Shown: positions 55,999 through 64,000 of the stretch, in pieces | Layout of the letters: each line of letters opens with the position of its first letter | Numbering within the stretch: the stretch's first letter is position 1 | Assembly (NCBI RefSeq): GCF_900172345.1 | Contig: NZ_FWFY01000003.1 | Span: 372,001 to 436,000, forward strand | Origin: Limimaricola soesokkakensis | GTDB lineage: Bacteria; Pseudomonadota; Alphaproteobacteria; Rhodobacterales; Rhodobacteraceae | Direction: 5' to 3' | DNA: 64,000 bases | Translations under genes and position numbers: made by a program | Notes under the pieces: generated by a model | What the model saw: only the letters and a program-made list of their open reading frames with translations | Told to the model about the DNA's origin: nothing | Database searches by the model: none

Positions 55999-57933
55999 AT
56001 GGATGTATTTACCCGCTACGCCGAAAGCTATGCGAACTCCCGAACCGAGGAGCTGACACTGCAGGAATACCTCCTGCGATGCCGGGAGGATCCATCGGTG
56101 CGTGCCACCGCTGCGGAGCGGATGATGCGCGCCATAGGCGAGCCCGAACTCGTAGATACGAGCCATGACCAGCGGCTCGGACGGATCTTCCTCAACCGCA
56201 CCGTCAAGATCTACCGCGCCTTCGAAAGCCTCTATGGCAACGAGGAGGTGGTCGAACGGATCGTCGGTTTCTTCCGCCATGCGAGCCAAGGCCTCGAGGA
56301 GCGCAAGCAGATCCTGTACCTGCTGGGCCCGGTGGGCGGCGGCAAGTCCACCATCGCCGAGATCCTCAAGGCGTTGATGGAAAAGGAGCCGATCTACGTC
56401 CTCAAGGCCGGCGACCAGATCAGCCCGGTCTTCGAAAGCCCGCTGGGTCTGTTCGACCGTGAGCGTTTCGGCGATCTTCTGGAGGACAAGTACGACATTC
56501 CGCGCAGGCTTCTGACCGGGCTGATCAGCCCTTGGGCGGTGAAGCGGCTCGAGGAGTTCGGCGGCGACATCTCGCGCTTTTCGGTGGTGCGGATGCAGCC
56601 GTCGCGGCTTCGGCAGATCGGCGTCACCAAGACCGAGCCGGGCGACGAGAACAACCAGGACGTCTCGGCGCTGGTCGGCAAGCTCGACATCCGCAAGCTC
56701 GAGCATATGGGCCAGGACGACCCCGACGCCTACAGCTATTCGGGTGGTCTCAACCGCACCACGCAGGGCCTTCTCGAATTCGTCGAGATGTTCAAGGCGC
56801 CGATCAAGGTGCTGCACCCGCTGCTCACCGCGACTCAGGAGGGCAGCTATACCGGCACCGAGAACATCGGCGCCATGCCCTATCAGGGCCTGATCATCGC
56901 CCATTCGAACGAGGCCGAGTGGCGCCAGTTCAAGAACAACCGCAACAACGAGGCCTTCCTCGACCGGATCTCGGTGGTGAAGATCCCCTATTGCCTGCGC
57001 GCCACCGAAGAGGCGCGGATCTACGAGAAGCTTCTGCGCGAAAGCTCGCTCGCCGAGGCGCCCTGCGCCCCCGAGACGCTGCCGATCCTGGCGCGGTTCT
57101 CGGTGCTCACCCGGCTGCAGGAGCACGAGAACTCGACGATCTATTCCAAGCTGCGGACCTATGACGGGGAGACGCTCAAGCACACCGATCCCAAGGCGCG
57201 GAGTCTTCAGGAATACCGCGACGCCGCGGGTGCCGACGAAGGCATGACCGGCGTCTCGACCCGCTTCGCCTTCAAGGTGCTGGCCGAGACGATCAACCAC
57301 GACGTGGACGAGGTCGGCGCCGACCCGGTGCACCTGATGTACGTGCTCGAACAGGCGGTGCGGCGCGAGCAGTTCACGGAGGAGACCGAGGCGCGCTATC
57401 TCGACTTCCTGAAATCCGAGCTGGCACCGCGCTATGCGGAGTTCATCGGCGAGGAGATCCAGAAGGCCTATCTCGAAAGCTATTCCGATTACGGCCAGAA
57501 CCTGTTCGACCGCTACATCGCCTATGCGGATGCTTGGATCGAGGATCAGGACTACAAGGATCCCGACACCGGGCAGATGTTCGACCGCGACGTGCTCGAG
57601 GCCGAATTGGCCAAGATCGAGAAGCCCGCGGGCGTGTCCAACCCCAAGGATTTCCGCAACGAGGTGGTCAAGTTCGTGCTGCGCGCACGGGCCGAAAACG
57701 AGGGCCGCAATCCCGATTGGCGCGGCTACGAGAAGCTGCGCCGGGTGATTGAGAAGCGGATGTTCTCAAGGGTCGAGGACCTGCTGCCGGTGGTCAGCTT
57801 CGGCGCCAAGCGCGACAAGGACACGGATGCGAAACATGCCGAGTTCGTGGAGCGGATGGGCGAGCGGGGCTACACGCCGCGCCAGGTCAGGAGGCTCGTC
57901 GAATGGTACATGCGGGTGAACAAGGCCGGATGA
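55999..57933 (+). CDS. prkA: PrkA-type serine protein kinase / AAA+ protein
   Basis: 644 aa, the usual PrkA length. AAA-type domain with Walker A LLGPVGGGKSTIAE near 115 and the extended central region (ALVGKLDIRKLEHMGQDDPDAY, YSGGLNRTTQGLLEFVEMFK). The C-terminal kinase-like domain has SFGAKRDKDT. Linked in other bacteria to stress and nutrient limitation. Start at 55999; an in-frame ATG at 55921 would add a non-conserved extension. First of prkA-yeaH-spoVR. Confidence 0.95.
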   Translation: MDVFTRYAESYANSRTEELTLQEYLLRCREDPSVRATAAERMMRAIGEPELVDTSHDQRLGRIFLNRTVKIYRAFESLYGNEEVVERIVGFFRHASQGLEERKQILYLLGPVGGGKSTIAEILKALMEKEPIYVLKAGDQISPVFESPLGLFDRERFGDLLEDKYDIPRRLLTGLISPWAVKRLEEFGGDISRFSVVRMQPSRLRQIGVTKTEPGDENNQDVSALVGKLDIRKLEHMGQDDPDAYSYSGGLNRTTQGLLEFVEMFKAPIKVLHPLLTATQEGSYTGTENIGAMPYQGLIIAHSNEAEWRQFKNNRNNEAFLDRISVVKIPYCLRATEEARIYEKLLRESSLAEAPCAPETLPILARFSVLTRLQEHENSTIYSKLRTYDGETLKHTDPKARSLQEYRDAAGADEGMTGVSTRFAFKVLAETINHDVDEVGADPVHLMYVLEQAVRREQFTEETEARYLDFLKSELAPRYAEFIGEEIQKAYLESYSDYGQNLFDRYIAYADAWIEDQDYKDPDTGQMFDRDVLEAELAKIEKPAGVSNPKDFRNEVVKFVLRARAENEGRNPDWRGYEKLRRVIEKRMFSRVEDLLPVVSFGAKRDKDTDAKHAEFVERMGERGYTPRQVRRLVEWYMRVNKAG

Positions 57934-57946
57934 GAAAGGGGCGGGC

Positions 57947-59263
57947 ATGACGCATTTCATCGACCGCCGTCTCAACCCCAAGGGCCGCAGCACTCCCAAC
58001 CGCCGTCGCTTCATCGGCCGCATCAAGGCGCATGTGCGCGAGGCGGTCGATGCCAGCGTGCGCAAGCGCGGCATCACCGACATGGAAGCCGGCACCGACG
58101 TCGCGGTGCCGCGTGACAGCTTGAGCGAGCCGAGCTTTCGCCATGCCTCGAAGGGCGGCACGCGCGAGGGCGTGCTGCCGGGCAACCGGGAGTTTCAGGC
58201 CGGTGACGAGATCCCACGCCCGCAGCAGGGCGGCGGCGGGGCGGGGCGCAAGGGGGCGCCGGATGGCGAGGGCGAGGATGATTTCGTCTTCGCCCTGTCG
58301 CGCGACGAGTTTCTCGACATCTTCTTCGAGGACCTCGAACTCCCCGACATGATCAAGCGCAGCCTTGCCGGCAGTTCGGTGGCCCGGCCGCGCCGGGCCG
58401 GGCTCTCGGTCACCGGCGCGCCGGCCAATCTCAATGTCGGGCGCACCATGCGCCGCGCCATGGGGCGCCGCATCGCCCTGCGCCGCCCCTCCGACGCGAA
58501 GCTCGAGGAGTTGCGAGAGCGGCTTTTCGCGCTCGAGGCGGTGTTCGAGCCTGACGCGGCGCAGCGCGCCGAGATCATGCGCCTTCAGTCCGAGATCGAG
58601 GCCCTGACCGCGCATCGCAAGCGGGTGCCCTATCTCGATCCGCTCGACCTGCGCTACAGCCACTTCGAGCCGCAGCCGGAGCCGCGCGCGCAGGCGGTGA
58701 TGTTCTGCCTGATGGACGTCTCGGCTTCCATGGGCGCGCGCGAAAAGGATCTCGCCAAGCGGTTCTTCGTGCTGCTGCACCTGTTTCTCACGCGGCGCTA
58801 CGAGACGGTGGATCTGGTCTTCATCCGGCACACCCATCTCGCCTCGGAGGTCGATGAGCAGACCTTCTTCTATTCGCGCGAGAGCGGCGGCACCATGGTC
58901 TCGACCGCGCTGGCTGAAATGAACCGGGTGCAGTCCGAGCGCTACCCGGCCTCGGAATGGAACATCTACGCGGCGCAGGCCTCGGATGGCGACAATTACC
59001 AGGGCGACAGCCGCGACTGCCAGATCTGGCTCGAAAGCGAGCTTTTGAAGATCTGCCAGCACTTCGCCTATGTCGAGATCATCGGCGAGGCCGAGGCGAG
59101 GATCCTGCGCGACGCCGCGCGCGGCACCGAGCTGTGGATGGCCTATCGCGAGGTGGCCGAGCGCTGGCCCAACTTCGCGATGCGCCGGGTCGCCGGTCCG
59201 GCCGACATTTATCCCGTGTTCCGCGATCTCTTTGCCCGCCGCACGGAGGCCGCCCATGGCTGA
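57947..59263 (+). CDS. yeaH: YeaH/YhbH family protein (DUF444)
   Basis: 438 aa. N-terminal basic, Gly-rich region, then a von Willebrand A-like domain with MDVSASMG (metal site) and SGGTMVSTALAEM. DUF444 proteins are partners of PrkA and SpoVR in a conserved three-gene module. Starts 13 bases after prkA. Confidence 0.93.
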   Translation: MTHFIDRRLNPKGRSTPNRRRFIGRIKAHVREAVDASVRKRGITDMEAGTDVAVPRDSLSEPSFRHASKGGTREGVLPGNREFQAGDEIPRPQQGGGGAGRKGAPDGEGEDDFVFALSRDEFLDIFFEDLELPDMIKRSLAGSSVARPRRAGLSVTGAPANLNVGRTMRRAMGRRIALRRPSDAKLEELRERLFALEAVFEPDAAQRAEIMRLQSEIEALTAHRKRVPYLDPLDLRYSHFEPQPEPRAQAVMFCLMDVSASMGAREKDLAKRFFVLLHLFLTRRYETVDLVFIRHTHLASEVDEQTFFYSRESGGTMVSTALAEMNRVQSERYPASEWNIYAAQASDGDNYQGDSRDCQIWLESELLKICQHFAYVEIIGEAEARILRDAARGTELWMAYREVAERWPNFAMRRVAGPADIYPVFRDLFARRTEAAHG

Positions 59264-60731
59264 TCTTCTGTTCGACGGGCCGGACTGGAATTTCGACACG
59301 CTCAGGCGCACCACTGAGGCGATCGAGCAGATCGCGCGCGAGGATCTCGGTCTCGACGTCTATCCCAACCAGATCGAGATCATTTCGACCGAGCAGATGC
59401 TCGACGCTTATTCCGCCACGGGCATGCCGCTGATGTATCGCCACTGGTCCTTCGGCAAGCAGTTCATTCACCACGAACGGCTCTACTCCAAGGGCGTGCA
59501 GGGGCTGGCCTACGAGATCGTCATCAACTCGGATCCCTGCATCTGCTACTGCCTCGAAGAAAACACCATGCCGATGCAGGCGCTGGTGATCGCCCACGCC
59601 GCTTTCGGTCACAACCACTTCTTCAAGTCGAACCATCTGTTCCGGCAATGGACCGATCCGCGCGGGATCCTCGACTATCTCGATTACGCCCGCAATTTCC
59701 TCGGCCGGTGCGAGGAGCGGCACGGGCCGGGCCGGGTGGAGCGAACGCTCGACGCCGCGCATGCGCTGATGAGCGCCTCGGTGTTCCGCCATCGCCGCCC
59801 GGCACAGCCCTCGCTCAGGGCCGAGGCCGAGCGTGCCGAGCGGCGCATCGAGGAGGATGAACGCGCAGCGCATTACCTGTGGAGTCGGCTCGAACGGGAG
59901 CGGCGGCCGCATGATCACGAGAACGCCGCGGCCGAACGGCGCCGCATGCTGGGCCTGCCGGAAGAGAACCTGATCTACTTTCTCGAACGGCACAGCCCGG
60001 TGCTCGAACCCTGGCAGCGGCAGGTGCTGCGGATCGTGCGCAACCTCGCGCAGTACTTCTACCCGCAGCGCCAGACACAGGTGATGAACGAGGGCTGCGC
60101 CTGCTTCGTGCATTTCCACATCCTCAACAAGCTGCACGAGCAGGGCCGGATCGGCGACGGCGCGATGCTCGAGATCCTGCACAGCCATTCCAGCGTGCTG
60201 TTCCAGCCCGGTTACGACCATCCGGGCTATGGCGGCATCAACCCCTACGCGCTGGGCTTCGCGATGATGCGCGACGTTCAGCGGATCTGCGAGGCCCCCG
60301 AGCCCGAAGATCGCGAGTGGTTTCCCTCGATCGCCGGCTGCGGCGACTGGCGCGGCGTGCTCAAGGAAGCCTGGGCCAATTTCCGGGACGAGAGCTTCAT
60401 CCAGCAGTTCCTGAGCCCGAAGGTGATGCGCGACCTGCGGCTCTTCGCGCTGCGCGACGCCGAGGCCGAGGATACGCTGAAGGTCACGGCGATCCATGAC
60501 GAGGCGGGCTACCGGGCGCTGCGCGACACGCTGGCGCGCGGCTACGACCTGTCGAACCGCTCGCCCGATATCGAGGTGATCGACGCCGACCTCGCCGGCG
60601 ACCGGGTGCTGCGGCTGCGCCACGTGCTGCGCAACGAGGTGCCGCTCGATCCGCGCGAGCGCGAGGCGACGCTCGCCTGCCTGCGCGAGCTCTGGGGCTA
60701 CGAGGTGGAGATCGACGAGATGACCGGCTGA
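59256..60731 (+). CDS. spoVR: SpoVR family protein
   Basis: 491 aa. MYRHWSFGKQFIHHERLY and VIAHAAFGHNHFFKSNHLF near the N-terminus and ALGFAMMRDVQRIC plus FLSPKVMRDLRLF later are SpoVR family hallmarks. Overlaps yeaH by eight bases. Biochemical role not settled; works with PrkA and YeaH. Confidence 0.94.
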   Translation: MADLLFDGPDWNFDTLRRTTEAIEQIAREDLGLDVYPNQIEIISTEQMLDAYSATGMPLMYRHWSFGKQFIHHERLYSKGVQGLAYEIVINSDPCICYCLEENTMPMQALVIAHAAFGHNHFFKSNHLFRQWTDPRGILDYLDYARNFLGRCEERHGPGRVERTLDAAHALMSASVFRHRRPAQPSLRAEAERAERRIEEDERAAHYLWSRLERERRPHDHENAAAERRRMLGLPEENLIYFLERHSPVLEPWQRQVLRIVRNLAQYFYPQRQTQVMNEGCACFVHFHILNKLHEQGRIGDGAMLEILHSHSSVLFQPGYDHPGYGGINPYALGFAMMRDVQRICEAPEPEDREWFPSIAGCGDWRGVLKEAWANFRDESFIQQFLSPKVMRDLRLFALRDAEAEDTLKVTAIHDEAGYRALRDTLARGYDLSNRSPDIEVIDADLAGDRVLRLRHVLRNEVPLDPREREATLACLRELWGYEVEIDEMTG

Positions 60732-60748
60732 GCCACCCGGATGCATGC

Positions 60749-60775
60749 TTCAAGCAAAGATATTTTAAGCTTGAA
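60749..60775. promoter_or_regulatory. palindromic operator candidate for the MarR regulator
   Basis: TTCAAGC and GCTTGAA (60749-60755 and 60769-60775) separated by 13 AT-rich bases, 50 bases before the monooxygenase start. Symmetry and place suit a MarR-type repressor, one of which begins at 63874. The symmetry could also serve another dimeric regulator. Confidence 0.65.
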
Positions 60776-60824
60776 ATGAATCGGGACGCATCCTAGCCTC
60801 TCCGCAACAGCTCGGGGAGGGGCC

Positions 60825-63119
60825 ATGAGGATCGCGTGCATCGGGGGAGGACCGGCGGGGCTCTACTTTGCCATATCGGCCAAGCTGCGCGACGCGTCGC
60901 ACGAAGTGGTGGTGATCGAGCGCAACCGCCCCGACGACACTTTTGGCTGGGGCGTGGTGCTGTCGGACGAGACGCTCGACAACCTCGCCGCCAATGATGC
61001 GGTTTCGGCCGAGGCGATCCGTGCGCATTTCGCCTATTGGGACGATGTGGCGGTGGTGAAGGGCGGCGAGCGCATCGTCTCCACCGGGCACGGCTTTTGC
61101 GGCATCGGCCGCAAGCGGCTGTTGCTGCTGTTGCAGGACCGGGCGCGCGAGCTGGGCGTCGAGCTGCGTTTCGAGACCGAGGTGGGGTCCGCCTCCGACT
61201 ACGCCGCCGATTACGATCTCGTCGTCGCGGCCGACGGGCTCAACTCCAAGACCCGCAACGAATTCGAAGAGGTCTTTCGCCCCGAGATCGACCGTCGCCG
61301 CTGCCATTTCACATGGCTCGGCACGACCCAGACCTTCGCTGACGCCTTTACCTTCATCTTCGAGAAGACCGAGCATGGCTGGGTCTGGGCGCATGCCTAC
61401 CAGTTCGAGCCGGGTACCGCGACATTCATCGTAGAATGCGCGCCAGAGACCTTCCGCGCCTGGGGCTTCGACAAGATGAGCCAGGAAGAGTCGATCGCCG
61501 TCTGCGAGAAGATCTTCCGCGATCACCTGGGTGGCCATCCCCTGATGTCAAATGCGCGCCACATCCGCGGCTCGGCCTGGATCAACTTCCCCCGCGTGTT
61601 GTGCGAACGCTGGTACACTGACAACATCGTGCTTCTGGGCGATGCCGCTGCTACCGCGCATTTCTCGATCGGCTCCGGGACCAAGCTGGCGCTCGAATCC
61701 GCGATCGCGCTCGCGGACGAGATTGCCGCCGCGCCTGACCTCGCCACCGCCTTCGAAAGCTATGAGGAGGCGCGCCGCATCGAGGTGCTGCGGCTGCAAT
61801 CGGCGGCGCGCAACTCGATGGAGTGGTTCGAGGAGGTCGGCCGTTATCTCGATCTCGATCCGGTGCAGTTCAACTACTCGCTGCTGACCCGCAGCCAACG
61901 GATCAGCCACGAGAACCTGCGCCTGCGCGACCCCGAATGGCTGAAGGGCGCCGAGCGCTGGTTCCAGAGCCGCGCCGGGTTGCCTGAGGACGCGCCCGTG
62001 CGCGCGCCGATGTTCGCGCCCTACAGGCTGCGTGGCATGGAGCTGAAGAACCGCATCGTCGTCTCGCCCATGGCGCAGTACAAGGCGGTTAATGGCTGTC
62101 CGACCGACTGGCATCTCGTGCATCTGGGCGAGCGCGCCAAGGGCGGGGCGGGGCTGGTCTATACCGAGATGACCTGCGTGTCGGCGCAAGGCCGGATCAC
62201 GCCCGGCTGCCCCGGCCTCTACGCCCCGGAGCACGAGGCGGCGTGGTCGCGGATCGTCGATTTCATGCATGCCGAGACGGATGCGAAGTTCTGCTGCCAG
62301 ATCGGCCATTCGGGGCGCAAGGGCTCGACCCAGCTTGGCTGGGAGGAGATGGATGCGCCGCTGAAGGAGGGCAACTGGGAGACCATCTCGGCGAGCCCGA
62401 TCCCGTGGTCGGACAACAACCCGGCGCCGCGCGAAATGACACGCGACGACATGGACGAGGTGACGGCGCAGTTCGTGGCCTCGACCGAGATGGCCGCGCG
62501 CTCGGGTTTCGACATGATCGAACTGCACGCCGCGCATGGCTACCTCATCTCCTCCTTCATCTCACCGATGTCGAACCGGCGGAGCGACGAATATGGTGGG
62601 TCGCTGGAAAACCGGCTGCGCTGGCCCTTGGAAGTGTTCCGCGCGATGCGCGCGGCATGGCCCGCCGACAAGCCGATGTCGGTGCGCATCTCGGCCAACG
62701 ACTGGGTCGGCGATCACGGCGTGACGCCCGACGAGGCGGTCGAGATCGCTCGCGCCTTCCACGATGCCGGCGCCGACCTGATCGACGTCTCGGCCGGGCA
62801 GACCAGCATCGAGGCACGGCCGGTCTATGGCCGGATGTTCCAGACGCCGTTCTCGGACCGCATCCGCAACGAGGCTGGCATCGCGACCATGGCGGTGGGC
62901 AACATCTACGAGGCCGATCACGTCAACTCGATCCTGATGGCGGGGCGCGCCGATCTGGTTGCCATCGCCCGGCCGCATCTCGCCGATCCCTACTGGACGC
63001 TACACACTGCGACTGCGATCGGCGATCGGCACGAGACGTGGCCCGATCCTTATTTACCGGGCCGCGACCAGGCCTGGCGGCTCGCCGACAGGGCCGAGCA
63101 GATGGTGGAGAAGGTCTGA
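60825..63119 (+). CDS. bifunctional aminobenzoyl-CoA (or salicylyl-CoA) monooxygenase / old-yellow-enzyme reductase
   Basis: 764 aa fusion. N-terminal flavin monooxygenase: [16 protein letters not shown] and [21 protein letters not shown] (FAD sites). From about 390 an old-yellow-enzyme/NADH:flavin reductase domain: [37 protein letters not shown] and [14 protein letters not shown]. This fusion is the type known as 2-aminobenzoyl-CoA monooxygenase/reductase; salicylyl-CoA 5-hydroxylase is the alternative label. It oxygenates and then reduces the CoA-activated ring. Confidence 0.9.
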   Translation: MRIACIGGGPAGLYFAISAKLRDASHEVVVIERNRPDDTFGWGVVLSDETLDNLAANDAVSAEAIRAHFAYWDDVAVVKGGERIVSTGHGFCGIGRKRLLLLLQDRARELGVELRFETEVGSASDYAADYDLVVAADGLNSKTRNEFEEVFRPEIDRRRCHFTWLGTTQTFADAFTFIFEKTEHGWVWAHAYQFEPGTATFIVECAPETFRAWGFDKMSQEESIAVCEKIFRDHLGGHPLMSNARHIRGSAWINFPRVLCERWYTDNIVLLGDAAATAHFSIGSGTKLALESAIALADEIAAAPDLATAFESYEEARRIEVLRLQSAARNSMEWFEEVGRYLDLDPVQFNYSLLTRSQRISHENLRLRDPEWLKGAERWFQSRAGLPEDAPVRAPMFAPYRLRGMELKNRIVVSPMAQYKAVNGCPTDWHLVHLGERAKGGAGLVYTEMTCVSAQGRITPGCPGLYAPEHEAAWSRIVDFMHAETDAKFCCQIGHSGRKGSTQLGWEEMDAPLKEGNWETISASPIPWSDNNPAPREMTRDDMDEVTAQFVASTEMAARSGFDMIELHAAHGYLISSFISPMSNRRSDEYGGSLENRLRWPLEVFRAMRAAWPADKPMSVRISANDWVGDHGVTPDEAVEIARAFHDAGADLIDVSAGQTSIEARPVYGRMFQTPFSDRIRNEAGIATMAVGNIYEADHVNSILMAGRADLVAIARPHLADPYWTLHTATAIGDRHETWPDPYLPGRDQAWRLADRAEQMVEKV

Positions 63120-63877
63120 TGCGGCTTGCGGGACACCACGCGTTGGTCACCGGCGGCGGCACCGGGGTAGGGCGCGCCATCGCGCTCGCGCTGGCCGCCG
63201 AAGGGGCGCGCGTCACGATCACCGGGCGGCGCGAGGCGCCGCTTGCGGAGACCGCCGGGGGGCAGGCGGAGATGGGATGGATCTCGGGGGACGTGACGCG
63301 CGCCGGGGAGGTGGTGCGCGTTGTGGAGCAAGCGACGCGAGAGCGCGGCCCCGTGACCATCGCCATCGCCAACGCCGGCGCGGCCGAGAGCAAGCCGTTT
63401 GCTAAGACCACGGCGCAGGACCTCGACGCGATGCTTTCGGTCAATCTGCACGGTGTGTTCAACCTGTGGCAGGCGGTGCTGCCGGGGATGCGCGAGGCGG
63501 GCCGGGGACGGCTCATCGCCATCGCCTCGACCGCGGGGCTGAAGGGTTATGGCTACGTTTCCGGCTATGTCGCGGCCAAGCACGCAGTGGTCGGCCTCAC
63601 CCGGTCGTTGGCGCTGGAGCTGGCGCGGACGCCGATCACCGTGAATGCGATCTGCCCCGGATTCGCCGAGACGCCGATGCTCGAGGAGAGCATCGAGAAC
63701 ATCATGGCCAAGACCGGCCGGAGCCGCGAAGAGGCGGCAAAGGCGCTGGCCTCCGGCAACCCGCAGGGCCGCTTCGTGCAGCCAGAGGAGGTGGCCGACG
63801 CGGTGCTGTGGCTCTCGGGCGACGGAGCGAGCGCGGTGACCGGGCAGGCGATTTCCGTCTCGGGGGGCGAGGTATGA
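63119..63877 (+). CDS. short-chain dehydrogenase/reductase
   Basis: 252 aa. Cofactor motif VTGGGTGVGRAIA, NAG in IANAGAAE, catalytic Ser in IAIASTAG and YVAAKHA (Tyr-x3-Lys). The ATG overlaps the monooxygenase stop (TGATG), so it belongs to the same operon, probably oxidising a hydroxyacyl-CoA intermediate of the aromatic-CoA route. Confidence 0.92.
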   Translation: MRLAGHHALVTGGGTGVGRAIALALAAEGARVTITGRREAPLAETAGGQAEMGWISGDVTRAGEVVRVVEQATRERGPVTIAIANAGAAESKPFAKTTAQDLDAMLSVNLHGVFNLWQAVLPGMREAGRGRLIAIASTAGLKGYGYVSGYVAAKHAVVGLTRSLALELARTPITVNAICPGFAETPMLEESIENIMAKTGRSREEAAKALASGNPQGRFVQPEEVADAVLWLSGDGASAVTGQAISVSGGEV

Positions 63878-64000
63878 GCGTGGAAGTGCAGGCCAAGGCG
63901 GGCAAGACGCGGCTCAGGCTGTGGCTGAAGCTCCTGAAGACTTCGAACGCGGTCGAGACGGCGCTGCGAGACCGGCTGCGCACCGAGTTCGGCACGACGC
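63874..64000 (+). CDS. MarR family regulator, N-terminal fragment
   Basis: The first 42 residues (MSVEVQAKAGKTRLRLWLKL then KTSNAVETALRDRLRTEFGTT) read like the first helix pair of a MarR regulator. The start overlaps the SDR stop (ATGA). It is cut by the window end. It may bind the palindrome at 60749-60775 and respond to an aromatic-CoA. Confidence 0.75.
   Translation, partial: MSVEVQAKAGKTRLRLWLKLLKTSNAVETALRDRLRTEFGTT

Noticed and set aside
55909-57333. Long minus-strand open frame opposite prkA
   Set aside because: Shadow of prkA; no recognisable motifs.

Overview
The window is high-GC DNA from an alphaproteobacterium, most likely a Rhodobacterales (Rhodobacteraceae/Roseobacteraceae) member. 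Evidence: the trgA-trgB-cysK tellurite-resistance order known from Rhodobacter sphaeroides, a circularly permuted two-piece tmRNA, an AcuI-type acrylyl-CoA reductase, the alphaproteobacterial form of SspB, DUF1194 and DUF4169 proteins, and FnrL-type operators. No organism name can be assigned from the sequence alone.

Layout. 1-1.3 kb: end of an ABC importer operon (permease, ATPase). 1.4-4.8 kb: CcdA-type thiol transporter, a membrane-associated serine-hydrolase-like protein overlapping a cytochrome P450, closed by two adjacent hairpins with complementary loops. 4.8-8.2 kb (minus strand): fumC with three tiny downstream genes in overlap, then SspB and a DUF1194 protein. 8.3-8.6 kb: permuted ssrA. 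8.7-13.9 kb: substrate-binding protein, acuI, BCCT transporter, MscS channel. 14-23.2 kb: photolyase, CFA-synthase-like methyltransferase, trgA-trgB-cysK, large MscS-like channel, AI-2E family permease. 23.3-26.7 kb: tRNA-Ser(GGA), then compositionally foreign DNA with a small zinc-finger-like protein, a sulfotransferase-like gene and a decayed IS5-family element. 26.8-31 kb: pfkB and a P-type cation ATPase, divergent.

31.4-49.8 kb is the standout accessory block: a compact type II secretion system (gspD; gspE; gspL-M-C-F-I-J; gspG-O; gspK) in mixed orientation with very tight overlaps. A Tat-exported multicopper oxidase and a SCO-cytochrome c fusion lie between gspD and gspE, co-directional with gspE. 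Next to gspK are a membrane-anchored LuxR protein, two exported proteins with long poly-aspartate tails encoded by GAY trinucleotide repeats, and a second LuxR protein with an atypical receiver. My inference is a dedicated secretion/metal-oxidation system: T2SS exports a copper oxidase with a strongly basic tail, and the acidic exported proteins may bind metal or the oxidase.

50-54.7 kb: four universal-stress-protein genes, a lipoprotein cytochrome c and a small membrane protein, with four FNR-like operators, suggesting an oxygen-limitation regulon. 54.8-60.7 kb: sulfotransferase-like gene and the conserved prkA-yeaH-spoVR trio. 60.8-64 kb: an aminobenzoyl-CoA monooxygenase/reductase-type fusion, an SDR dehydrogenase and the start of a MarR regulator, preceded by a palindromic operator candidate; the operon runs off the window.
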